NCBI GenBank assembly: GCA_029216955.1 | Contig: JANAVB010009598.1 | Span: 24,927,912-24,991,911, forward strand | Direction: 5' to 3' | Length of the DNA stretch: 64,000 bases | Source of the DNA: Iris pallida | Lineage: Eukaryota > Streptophyta > Magnoliopsida > Asparagales > Iridaceae | Shown here: positions 47,517-58,799 of the stretch, piece after piece | Layout: each line of letters opens with the position of its first letter | Position numbering within the stretch: the stretch's first letter is position 1 | Position numbers and translations under genes: made by a program | The notes under the pieces: model-generated | Database searches by the model: none | What the model was told of the DNA's origin: nothing | The model's input: the letters and a program-made list of their open reading frames with translations, nothing else

Positions 47517-48010
47517 GCTATGCTTTGTATTAGCATATGCACATGAGGTGTGGTGGCCGATTTGGGGTAACTTTTCTAAAGGGTATAAGTTTAATCCTCA
47601 AGGAACAATCTTTCTTTTTGTCACTCACTTTGGAAAATTTATAGGATATAAGACCTATAGGGGCTTAGCGACTCAGACTCAGGAGAAAGATGAAGGCCGC
47701 AATATGGCACACTTTGCACTTCGTATGTGCGCATCGGGCGCGTCTGAGCGGCTCTTTTTGTGTGGCATTACGCACGTGGCAAGTTGAGCACAGACAGTGT
47801 TTTCGAGGCAGTATATGCACAGTATACGTTAGGTAGAATGCATGTGGCCCTCTGCATATAGGCTTCAGCGTATATGCTCTATGTGTATGCCTTTTGCATA
47901 TAACTGTGGTTGTGTGCGCCGCATAGCTACTACTGCTGTCAGCGCAGTCTGCTACGGTTGCGTGTGTCGTGCGGTGATGTGACTGGTGCTGTTAGTACAC
48001 TCCACTGATG
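47517..48010. other. unassigned spacer
   Basis: Low-level repetition of GTATATGC/GCATATAC phrases (47800-47900). No gene recognised. Confidence 0.4.
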
Positions 48011-48073
48011 GTATGGGGCCATTGGCGGGGCCAGCATAGGCCCAGTGGGGTCATGTGACCCCACTCAACTTTT

Positions 48074-48166
<93 letters not shown>

Positions 48167-48820
48167 ATTAATTGTTTTACTCCCAGCTACTTATATTACG
48201 AACGAGTAACAATTTGATGTTTTACTCGTTTTACTTGTAGCTGCAAAAGTAGCTGATTCATATTATAAATTTTGTCCTTAATTGTTTTTAGATGGAAATA
48301 TTTAATTCTCTCTTAGATGGAATGAAATTATTTTCTAGTATAACATTCTTCGATTAAAAAATTATATAGTCAAAGTAAATTATTTTTGATCTTATTTTTT
48401 CTTGAGGGAAAAAAATAATATTTATAAGACCCTAGGATGACAAGGTTCATGACTAAAATTGTAGAATCCAAGTATGAATTTTAAGATACAATGAATCTCC
48501 TCGATCAAATGGTCAAAATTGATCAAAAATGTCTTGTATGGCATGACTAGAATGACAGTGAAGTTTATGGTTCTGATTATATTGGATTAGAATTAATGTA
48601 CACTTTAATTGCAACGTATTTTGAAATGAAAAGAAGAAATGAGCAGCTACAATAGGAAAACTAGAATAGGCGACCAATGTTAGGTATAAAAAATATGATT
48701 TGTGACTAAATTGTGCAATTATTTTACTCTATATTTTTGTAATATTTTTGAATTATTATTTTTATTCGATTTTGACTCCGCTGCATCCAAATCTTTCTGT
48801 GACTATTTATATGAGAGTGT
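48011..48820. mobile_element. possible hAT remnant with (AT)n tract
   Basis: The left side TTGGCGGGGCCAGCATAGG, with GGGGTCATGTGACCCC, resembles the terminal region of common plant hAT elements. The right side TTTTGACTCCGCTGCATCC is of the kind seen at the opposite ends of such elements. (AT)n fills 48079-48164. No transposase or target duplication seen. Confidence 0.3.
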
Positions 48821-49068
48821 GCCCCTCCCTTTGTTCGAGAAAAAAAGGAGAGAGAGAAGCACATTTCAGGCAGCTCCCATTCTCTGTACACAGATTGCTG
48901 CAGTGAGTTCCAAGTGGTCAATTGTTCTTCCTGATGGTGACTTGGAGCATTCTAGAAGTTCATTTTTTCAACTTACTGGTTACTGGGAGTAGATTATCGT
49001 ATACGGCGAATCTTCTTTTAACCAACATGATCTTCATTACCTCATTAAGAAGTCTTTTACTCTTGTGT

Positions 49069-49101
<33 letters not shown>

Positions 49102-49319
49102 TTCATGTTCTTGTAGCGGTTGAGATCGCAAAGAGAATACGCTTATGTGTTGTGTGTTTTCTTTGATTGTTGCAAGTTTCAGAAGTCAATTCGTAATCTC
49201 CTTTATTTTGATATTTTGTTTTTTGCTCTGAATCTTTCTGTGGCTGTCATTGTCATCTTATCACAGTCTGAAATCCATCTTTGTAACCTACAGGATCAAC
49301 AAATTCTACAACAAAAACC
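48821..49319. other. unassigned spacer with (TTTC)n
   Basis: Includes (CTTT)n at 49069-49101. Short open frames only; nothing recognised. Confidence 0.4.
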
Positions 49320-49626
49320 TAGGGGTGAGCATTCGGTTTATTCGGTTTAAACCGAACCGAATAACCCAAAACCGAATTGGACCAAAACCGAATAAGCAAA
49401 ACCGAAACCGAACCGAATTGGTCCAAAACCGAACCAAACCGAACCGAATTAAATCGGTTCGGTTTTCGGTTTATTCGGTTTATTCATATATTTTTGATTT
49501 TTTTGAGCTTTTTTTGTTAATATATAGTAACTAAATATACATAGACATATTTAGTATATACCTATATATATTTAGTATATACCTATATATATTAATACTT
49601 ATATATATAGTACACACACACGCACA

Positions 49627-49675
<49 letters not shown>

Positions 49676-49864
49676 TAAATTTTCTTATTCGGTTTTCGGT
49701 TTTGGACCGAAACCGAAACCCAAAACCGAAACCGAAACCGAAGAAGAAAATTTAGTATTTTCAAAACCGAAACCGAACCGAATTTTTTTAAAACCAAACC
49801 GAACCTCTTATTCGGTTCGGTTCGGTTCGATTTTCGGTCCAAAACCGAATAATGCTCACCCCTA
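49320..49864. mobile_element. hAT-type MITE made of CGGTTT repeats
   Basis: Terminal inverted repeats TAGGGGTGAGCATT and AATGCTCACCCCTA. Flanks CAAAAACC and CAAAAATC form an 8 bp target duplication with one mismatch, as for hAT elements. Both arms are built of CGGTTT/CGGTTC and AACCGAA iterations that can fold back over an AT-rich centre with (AC)n and (AT)n. Confidence 0.85.
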
Positions 49865-50415
49865 CAAAAATCTTAGTAATAATCTAGTACAAATTGATTT
49901 AAAGTGTGGCATGCATGAATATGTCCAGGAAGTACAGAAGCACAAGTTTCCCTTATTTCCTCACCGGAGAACAAACATGCTTCTGTGGCTCGCACAGAGT
50001 ACAATCTCTATAATTCTTGTAAAAGTTACGGAATCCTGGACCACTTATCTATGAAGAAAAAAAGTGCAAAGACATGTATTGAACCTCCCAAAACAAAGAA
50101 CAAGCGACGAGCAATAAAACAAACGCAATTGACAACTTTTCAAAAAAGTATCTGAACCTCAAGAAAGCTATCAGCAGCTCAGGACAAAACTCCCATGGCC
50201 ACTTTCTGCAGCCAGCGCGAGTAAGAAACAAAACACTCATATTGAATGAGCAACTCAATTGACCACACTCTCTTGTTTGTGAAAAATTCCAAATCATTAC
50301 TTTATAACATAAAGAATTTCAAATTTTCTACAATTTGTGTACTTGCAGCATATATATAAATAAACTGCCATCGTTCTATACTTCTTCACAGCACCAACCT
50401 GCAGTACTCAGTATC
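49865..50415. other. region upstream of the NPH3 gene
   Basis: Likely holds the promoter and 5' leader of the BTB/NPH3 gene. A TATATATAAATAAA phrase at 50350-50363 is a TATA candidate about 60 bp before the ATG. No other gene seen. Confidence 0.4.
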
Positions 50416-52123
50416 ATGCAGGAAATATTTGATATCAGAGTTCATATCAACGGGAAGCATACATTTTTCCTCGACAAGGTTCTTTCTATTCCAAATTCTT
50501 ATATATACGAGAAGAAATCGAAATCTCTACTATTAAGTATTTCGGTATGTTTTTCGAAATAGTAGTAGTTGGATTATATTTTTTACTTTATATATATGCA
50601 AAAAAAATCTGCGTTGTTTATTAAGCATGTCTCCATATTTAGTAGTTGTTGAATTGTATTTTATTTAAATTCTTTTGTTTTTGCAGAGAATAATATGCAA
50701 ATTCTCAGGAAGAATAAGAAAGATGGTGAAGCAAGAGAGGAAGAGAAGCTTGTTCCTCGCTATCGAAGACTTCCCGGGGGGAGGACACGGGTTCGAGTTG
50801 GTGTCGAGGTTCTGCTACAGCAACGGGAAGATCGCCGCCGACACAACCCCGGCGGATCTCGGCGTCCTCCACTGCGCCGCCTTCGTGCTCGAGATGACCG
50901 AACAGGCCTCCGCCTCCAACCTCCTGGAGCAGGCGGAGGCGCTCCTGCACGGGCGGCTCCCGTGCTGGTCGTGGGCCGACGTACTGATCTCGTTGGAGTG
51001 CTGCAACGGCTTCTTCACCATCGCCGACTCCTCCGGCCTCCTCGGGAGGCTAGTCTCCGCGCTGGTGGTCAGAATCAGAAGCGATTCGGACCCGGCGGCA
51101 ACCTCGACTTCCTCCTGTGCTTCATCTTCATCCTCCTGCTCGTCGTCGCTAATTAACGACGTCGAGCGGTGGTTCAACGACCTGACAGTGCTGTCCCCAT
51201 ATATCATAGGGAAGATAGTGAAGGCCCTCGGCGAGGACTTCGTGTCCACTCGGTTCCTCCTGCATTATCTCAACGCAGCGGGAAGAAGGAAGGGTTGCTA
51301 CGACAGCGGAGGGCACCGGATGGAGTACGGCAGCCTCGCAGACGCTCTCGTCGACGGAGTATCTTCGTCAACAGGGACTAGAGCTCTCCCCTTCCGATGG
51401 CTGCTCTGGGTTCTGAGGGTGGTGACCGGCCTGGGACTGAGCGAGGAGCGCGGAGACGAGCTGGAGAGGATGATAGGGGAGAAGCTCGACGAGGCGACGC
51501 TCGACGATCTGCTGGTCGCGGGCCGCGACCGTGTCGGCGAGGCCTACGACGTGAGCCTGGTGGCGAGATTGGTTGGGATCTTCGTCGTGAAGTGCGAGGA
51601 GGAGGAGGAGGAGGAGGAGGAGGCGGCAGCGACGTCGAGGAGAATGAGGGGGCTTGGGAGGCTGATGGACAAGTACTTGTTGGAGATATCTCCTGACCAG
51701 AGTCTGAAGGTTTCCGGCTTCGTCGGGGGTGGCGAGAACGCTGCCGGACTCCGCCAGGGAATGCTTCGATGGGGTCTACAGAGCTCTGGACATCTATCTA
51801 GAGGTAACATTACATACATCATACATGTTTGCATGCTATATATGTACGTACGCACTCAATTCAGTGCTCTAAATGACATTCGATATTACCGTCTAGACCG
51901 CACATAGACGTGAGACCACCTCGTATCATTTTTGTCATTGACGGTGTAGTAGATGGCTATCAAAAATTTAACAACATAGACAAAGATGAGACGACATAAA
52001 CAAACATCTAGGCAAAACACTACATGACTTGATATTTTAAGAAAATAGTTTTGCAAACATTATCGACCGGTGGTTTACAAAAAAAAATTCTATAAACTAA
52101 TTATACATAAAACATAAAATACC

Positions 52124-52209
<86 letters not shown>

Positions 52210-52328
52210 TTTTTTTTTATCCTCGCATAAGTCCGTGGCCACTGGCCATCCAGCTGGCTTATGCGGAAAGGGGGAGCTCGATTCCGGGTCTCCCAGGCCC
52301 CCCCCCGCCCCCCCCCCCGACACTTACG

Positions 52329-52383
<55 letters not shown>

Positions 52384-54267
52384 GAAGGATAGGCATCTCC
52401 ACAATTTTTGCATCCCCATGCATCACCATGTTCACATTCGTTGGATGTGCTTTAAGTCATCTAATCTTAACCATTGGTAAATCAACGGTTAAGATTAAAT
52501 GACTTAAAATACCATCCAACGGTACAAATATGAGGGATGCATGGGGATGCAAAAAGTGTGGGGATGTTGATCCTTCCTCTATATATATATACTAGTCATA
52601 ACCCGTGCCCATAGGGCATGGTTCATTTAAGGTATTCCCCCTCAAAATCTTGGACCCCCAATTTTAAACGAACAATAATAATTATGAGGCCCCCATCAAA
52701 ATATTAAATCCCAACCACTGCTGGATGTGAATTTTCTTTGGATTTCCCATAAAACTCCACTCTCAATAATGCTCATCAAAAACCTGGCCTCGTTTGGTTC
52801 GCGGAATGGTAGGGAAAGGAAATCAATTCCTTGTCATTTCCTTTCCTTTGGGAAACTTTAATTCCTATTGATTTTCCTTTCCGATGTTTGGCAATGCCAA
52901 GGAATTTGGAAAGGAAAGTGAATACTTCAATGTGGGAAAGTGATTCCTTCCTTAGATGGATGGAATCACTTTCCCCCCTAATTTTCTTTCCATTGGGAAT
53001 CACTTTCCTTTCCTCCTCAATTCCTTGGGCACCCAAACATAGGAAAGTAATCACTTTCCTTTTCCAACCGGGAGATTCCGCGAACCAAACGAGGCCAGGT
53101 TTTCGTTTGTGTATTGTACGTGTAAGAATTATAGGATAGTTCATTCCTTGTTTAAAAAAAAAATTCCCTATTTTTTAACCTTCTTTTATAATTCTTTTGT
53201 TTTCATGCATTCTATATTGCCAACATGTATGATTCATTTTGTCTTTGGCTTCAACAGTACATACCATATTGATTAAATATGTTCGTTACTTTAAGACCTT
53301 AATTGATATAAGAATATGTGTAAATCATGTTTTTACAAGTTCTATGATTAACCCATCCAATATTAAGGTTCATGTTGAAAACTAGTAAAAGGGGGATGTA
53401 AGGTGTACCAAAGTAACTAAACTACATATTTTTTTACTAAGTTATTTTAATGGTATTCCGAAAACAATTTTGTATTCTCAACTTTCCGATGTTTGATTTA
53501 CACATCCTTTTTGAAATAGCTTTCGTCAATTTTAAAACACATCGAGAACACTTCAAAAGAATATCCGATAATACAAGTATTTAAATTGAGCTTTTGTATT
53601 ACAAGCTATATTTTTGAAATGGTTTGGTTGTGCTTCAAAATTAACGAAAGATGCTTTCAAAAATAATTTATGAAGTTGGAGGGTCAAAATCGAACAGTGA
53701 AAAGTTAAGGTGAAAAAAAAAACGTCCGAAGGAATTTATGCGCACATTAATTCTGAAACATTGTAAATTCTGCATATATTTAACTGCAAATGAATTAATC
53801 CTGGGTTTTTCTTTCTTTCTTTCTAGTCGCACCCGACTCTTTCGTGTGAGGAGCGCACGAACCTCTGCCAATGCTTGAACTACGAGAAGCTCACTCTCGA
53901 AGCCTGCAGAGACCTCGCGAAGAACCCTAAGATTCCGCCCTCGGTCTCATTCCGAGCGTTGGTTGCCAAGCACTCCCAGCTCCGAATCAAGACGGTAGTC
54001 GTCCGCGACGACGACCTCGGCTCGGCAGGGACTAGTCCGAGGGGTCGGGTGCTCGTTTGTGCGACGAACACTAAGAAGGCGAATGCCGAGATTTTTCCGC
54101 GAGAATCTGCTGATCACGGGAAGGAGAAATGGAGAAGCAATCTCGAGGGAGAGAATTGGAGGGTGATGGAGTGCTTGGAAGGGAGCAGAGGAATGAAGGT
54201 TCCCTTTCTCAAGAAGAGCAGCGAGTCCATCAAACATGTCAGTAGGGGACTACCCAGGCTTTGTTGA
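50416..54267 (+). CDS. BTB/NPH3-domain protein (NRL family), three exons, one frameshift
   Basis: Plant-specific NPH3/RPT2-like (NRL) protein. Members act as CUL3 ubiquitin-ligase adaptors or scaffolds at the plasma membrane in phototropin and auxin-transport signalling. Exons: 50416-50478, 50687-51803, 53827-54267, each with GT/AG borders. Exon 1 gives MQEIFDIRVHINGKHTFFLD plus K, and exon 2 continues RIICKFSGRIRKM and DFPGGGHGFELVSRFCY, a BTB domain. The NPH3 domain follows (WSWADVLISLE, ERWFNDLTVLSPYIIGKIVK, ALPFRWLLWVLRVV) and ends in exon 3 with LCQCLNYEKLTLEACRDLAK then VSFRALVAKHSQLR. Near 51725-51729 a run of five G is one base too many. Downstream LPDSARECFDGVYRALDIYL is in another frame, so about 539 residues result only if one G is discounted. 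It could be an assembly error or a real lesion. Exon 2 has a GAG-repeat glutamate run. A further 3' exon cannot be excluded. Confidence 0.85.
52126..52210. repeat. (AT)n-(GT)n microsatellite in NPH3 intron 2
   Basis: TA repeats pass into TG repeats and a T-run. A second (AT)n tract lies at 52331-52380, with a C-run between them. Confidence 0.92.
52381..52579. mobile_element. 199 bp foldback MITE in NPH3 intron 2
   Basis: Ends GAGGAAGGAT and ATCCTTCCTC. The inverted repeat extends inward about 44 bp (GCATCCCCATGCATC on both arms), and the whole element nearly folds on itself. It lies in (AT)n on both sides, so the target duplication is hidden. A Mutator-type MITE is possible. Confidence 0.8.
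52779..53103. mobile_element. 325 bp foldback MITE in NPH3 intron 2
   Basis: Terminal inverted repeat AAAACCTGGCCTCGTTTGGT plus TCGCGG, with the exact complement at the right end. The body is GGAAAGTGATTCC-like repeats. No convincing target duplication, so the superfamily is unassigned. Confidence 0.75.
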
Positions 54268-54345
54268 TATATTTTCGTTTTTGGTGTTGAGCATGGTGTT
54301 TGTAGTAGATAGATTCAAATTGTGGATTATATTCCCATAATGAAC

Positions 54346-54699
54346 GAATAATGCTATTTGTTCCTCCAAATTGTACATCCAAACTGTCATTTCTTACGTG
54401 ACAGCTGACATAGCATATTGATGTGGCAGCTGACGTGACAAATTTTAAAATTAAAATTAAAATTAACATTAACATAAAATTAACATTAAAATTATTAATA
54501 ATATTAATATTAAATTAATATTAATATTAACATTAATTAATATTAACATTAAATTAACATGGACAAAATTGGGTAATTAACTTTTTGGGTTAAAATTTAC
54601 CATGTCATCGACCATGTCAGATGACACATAATATTATTTAACATGCCACGTCAACTGCCATATAAGGAGGGATGTATTGGAGGAACGAATAGCATTACT
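54346..54699. mobile_element. Mutator-type MITE downstream of the NPH3 gene
   Basis: CATAATGAAC occurs at 54336-54345 and 54700-54709, a 9-10 bp target duplication as for Mutator. Between them the ends are imperfect inverted repeats (TAATGCTATT[T/C]GTTCCTCCAA) around an AT-rich centre of AAATTAA/ATTAACATT runs. It starts about 80 bp after the stop codon, so it may lie in the 3' untranslated region. Confidence 0.75.
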
Positions 54700-54836
54700 C
54701 ATAATGAACAATAACTAATAGACATTTTGCAATCTAGAAAATAGAATCAAAAGAACACCATAAAAGTAGTTGTTTTGTCAAAATTTTACGAATAATTAAA
54801 CGGTTAAAGATACCATTAGTAAATTATGAAACCAAA

Positions 54837-54908
54837 GGGTGTTTGGTCTAGTGGTATGATTCTCGCTTCGGGTGCGAGAGGTCGTGAGTTCGATTCTCAC
54901 AACACCCC
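54837..54908 (+). tRNA. tRNA-Pro (anticodon CGG)
   Basis: 72 nt cloverleaf: acceptor GGGTGTT/AACACCC, an A-box-like D arm (TGGTCTAGTGG), anticodon stem CTCGC/GCGAG with loop TTCGGGT (anticodon CGG), T arm GTGAG-TTCGATT-CTCAC, discriminator C. All stems pair. No intron. It decodes CCG proline codons. Internal promoter boxes are present and a T-run follows at once. Confidence 0.94.
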
Positions 54909-54912
54909 TGTA

Positions 54913-54917
54913 TTTTT
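54913..54917 (+). terminator. RNA polymerase III terminator of tRNA-Pro
   Basis: TTTTT five bases after the tRNA 3' end. Confidence 0.8.
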
Positions 54918-55593
54918 ACTCTTTTGTTCGCCAATGACCTAAGTGGAGAGCCATGTAGCCCGGAAGGGTCAAGTGCTAGTGTAGACCAGGAGGATGAAGT
55001 TCGATTCCTTAAGAATGCATCCTTCCACTTTCTATTAGATGTGAGCCTAAAACTTAACAATCAACTTCTTTTTCTGTGGTTATCATTGACTGCTCAACCG
55101 AATGCAAGAACGCCAACATGATCACAGTGTTGTGAACATGAGCACGAGGAGAGCTTGCGAAAAAAATAAACTTGGTTATGGTATTAAATTATTAATCACT
55201 TCAATGATATTATGTAAAAATTATTTCCTCCGACTTTTTTATACAAATGATTGTTGCGTCATATATGTAGTCCAAACACTCAAAGTGAAAATATTTCAAG
55301 ATGCATTCAGCTTTCCTAAACCTTGCTCTCTTCACTACATAAAATAAAAGGATATTTTAACAAATATTTCCATTACAAATATAGAAAATAGTATATATCC
55401 TACTTATTTAAAAAATTAGTAAATATTTCCATTCCTTTAGATACAACATTTTAAAATTTAATATATACCCTCACTATTTAACCAAAACTTCGACTATTTT
55501 ACTCATAATGGGAACATTTGCTAGTTTTTTAAGTAAGTGCCGGTATATACTAGTTTATATATTTATAGTGGGGGTATTGCTAAAATATCCCTA
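54918..55593. other. spacer after the tRNA gene
   Basis: AT-rich; only short open frames without recognisable motifs. Confidence 0.45.
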
Positions 55594-55854
55594 AAATAAA
55601 CCTTCGAAAATTAGACATCTGGCTCCTAAAAATGTCCAATTTAAAGTTTGGATCATGAGATGACGGATGAAGTATTGATCAGTCAAAACATGTTAATAAA
55701 TATTTTATTGTTAATTGGACTTACACTCACAAAAAAACATTCATGTCCTTGATTTATATTTATTAACAGATTTATCAACCGTCATCTCAGAACCTAAATC
55801 CTAAACTGGACATATTCATCACCCAAGTGCTAATTTCTGAATGTTTAAGGGACC
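55594..55854. mobile_element. degenerate foldback (MITE-like) element
   Basis: The left arm (CCCTAAAATAAACC, GTCCAATTTAAAG, GAGATGACGG) is complementary with mismatches to the right arm (CCGTCATCTCAG, CTGGACATATTC, CTAATTTCTGAATG, TTAAGGG). No clear target duplication. Confidence 0.45.
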
Positions 55855-56171
55855 CAAAAACTAACCCTAAAATAAATTATTTAGTGCATGGTCCGGGTAG
55901 GGGATAAAATTGGTGAGCTTCTCAATCTCTTCACAGACTCCACTCCACTCTTAATTGTTTTTCTAAAACACACCAGAGGAGGGGAGAGGAAAGTTTTATT
56001 AATGAAACTGTACACAATTAATGAATTCCTTCTACAGGAGTACATGACATGGTTTTCAATAGAATTAACTGTGATAAGTTATTAACTAGATTTTGAAGCT
56101 TATAATACACTAGTAACGACCTGCAATCCACGTGCATAAAAAAATAGTTAAAAAAATTAAATTAGAACTTT

Positions 56172-56262
<91 letters not shown>

Positions 56263-56435
56263 TTTAATTAAAATTTGGTTTTTGCAGAACTTTGAATATA
56301 TGTTTAGACAACACTATGTAGTTAGTTTAAATTTTGACTATATTTTAATTCAAATTTATTCTTTGTAGAACTTTGTTTATATGTTTCAATTATACAATGT
56401 AGTTTAAATATTAAATATATTTAAATCTGAATTTG

Positions 56436-56499
<64 letters not shown>

Positions 56500-57430
56500 A
56501 AATATTTGTTTTTCTCCTTTAATTATCTGTAAATAAAATAAAGAAAATTAAGGTTACCGGTCTCCTGAGAAGTCGCACACAAGGCACTACCCTAAGAGTT
56601 GATTTGGGTCTATGTGTAGACTTCTTCCGTATGCTCCTACTTGCAAAAGTCCCGCTCTACCGGTATCCCATCGTCGCATAACTCGAGGAGATTGACCCTG
56701 ACTTAGCCCTTACCTAGAGCACAAAAAGGTTGAACAAAAGAAGAAATGGAAAGAGAATGAGAGATTTTTTGTGAATGAAAAATTTCATGTCATTGTGATT
56801 TTTAGGAGGAGAATGGAGATATCTTTCTTACTCACTTTTTTTCATCCTACAACACTAGAAGAAGAGTGAATTATATAGTTTTAAGACATTTGATGGAGAG
56901 TTAAAACACTCAATTAATAGAAATTTAGGGCTAATAATATAGCCATTAGGGAATGATAAATAGACAATATAAATGGTGAAATGGTCAAGAATTAAGAGCA
57001 AAATAATGAGGTTTTGTAAATTGATTTTTTTCACGAATAATAACAACAATCCCCCCAAAAAACCAACTTTCGAAACATAGGATAACAATTATATACTACG
57101 CAAACCAATTATAGGTTTTGTAAAGATGAAGGATTTCTAGGCAATTATATACTACGCATAGATGAGACGGACTGCAGCCTTGAATCTCACTTAGTGACTA
57201 TTGTGTTTGTCTGAATAAGAGCTTGATGGACTATGCCTTGAATCAGTCTTCTTGAACCAGATTCAGACAATAACACACATAGTATGCTAAAGGTTCTTGG
57301 GTCTATCGGGTGGCCGGCGCATTTGATTGGCCATGCGCACTTTTCCATATTCATGTAAGTTATCTAGAATCGCCCCGGCCTTCACGACCTCTTATATAGG
57401 TAGATCCTCAAGGGTTGGTGATAGGAGTCT
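55855..57430. other. AT-rich spacer with two long (AT)n tracts
   Basis: (AT)n at 56172-56255 and 56437-56497. The tracts are separated by two related segments containing TTTGCAGAACTTTG/TTTGTAGAACTTTG and TATATGTTT. 56500-57430 shows no gene or recognised repeat. Confidence 0.5.
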
Positions 57431-58798
57431 GTAACGCCCCAGTCCCAAAATACTTAGGACTAAGTACGTAGACATGCCAGCTGTATACATATGAAGTATA
57501 CTCCAATGTATGGAACCCTCGTATGTATACATAAGCTGTAAAATACAGTAAACCATAATAACTAAATCTCATCCACAAAATCAAAAGAATAATATATAAA
57601 TCAACTCAAGGATTTTTCATTTATACATGTAGTTGGGCGGAGACAAATCCACTACCAACTATTTTAAATGAAAGAAAATACACAAGAAAATGATCGATAA
57701 AATGGCAAGACGAACCAAGAGCAATCATCCTCGAAGAAATGGAGAAGATCACGGCCTAGGCTAGAACACCTACAAAAGTCACAAAGCACACACCTGGAGA
57801 GATAACCAGGTCCTCAGAGGGACGTAACAAGATACATAAAGAATATGTCACATAACTGAATATATATAATATGTCATAAATCACAAGTAAAGTAAAATAA
57901 TCTCAATTGTAATAAGATCCGATTTCTTATCATCGAAACAGTGGACTACCCCTACAATCGAACAAGGACAAAGGGTAGCACACTATACCGCGATGCGACA
58001 TTGTCCCAAGCTACTAATGGAACGGGGGTGATATGACATTGATGAGGGTTACCTAACCATTCTACAGTGTTCATGCAGTTAAAAACAAACCTTCAACGCA
58101 TGGGCACTCTGGCTACAGGTACAGGAACTCAGGTATGGTCCCACCAAGATATCAGGGACCTCAAAGCATAACATTCATCGAATGTCAGAGGCCAGCAGAA
58201 AATCAGGTATCAGGATCTAGTACCGTATCTCCAGCAGAGATAACCGACAATAATAAGAAAGTGCATACGTGGCCCATACGTTAAGGAACTGTTCTTTCCA
58301 CCTAATGCCTAGTAGAGTTACATCCATGACTCCTATACCTCTACTAACTGCCAAGTCACCTAACATGCCTCTATTAGCAGTTAGCCCTAACGCATACGCA
58401 CAGGTGATCAGCCATCGCGCAAGTACCTCTACATGCTACTCATCTCACACATACCTCGTAGTACAACTGTGTCAAGGTTTATGATATACACCACAAATGG
58501 TAGTCCCTTAACTCTATGTCTATATGCAATCAAAAGATAATAAGTAAAGCTAATATCACTGAGCAGATAATAAATCAGGAACTGTAATAATGGTACAGCT
58601 ACAAGAACAGAAAATAAAAAAATAGTGATATGCAAATAACAAAAATGTAGACTAAATATAAGCAGTAAATATGGCAAGGTATCTTACCTGAGGTTGTGTG
58701 CAAAAGGGCGATGTCCAATAGCTCGAACCGTCAGAATAGTGAAGCGATGAAAGCCAAATCCCGCATGCGTCCTCGGATGCTGAAATAAATACCAAGAA
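57431..58798 (-). repeat. gypsy-type LTR fragment (C-like family)
   Basis: Edge TGTAACGCCCCAGTCCCAAA. About 390 bp inward the complement of GTATCTTGTTACGTCCCTCT followed by GAGGACCTGG matches the 3' part of LTR C, giving minus orientation. It is cut short where LINE sequence begins near 58800. Non-coding. Confidence 0.55.
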
Positions 58799-58799
58799 C

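Noticed and set aside
50695..51696. Other open frames overlapping the NPH3 exon (both strands)
   Set aside because: They arise from the high GC content of exon 2; only one frame matches the BTB/NPH3 family.
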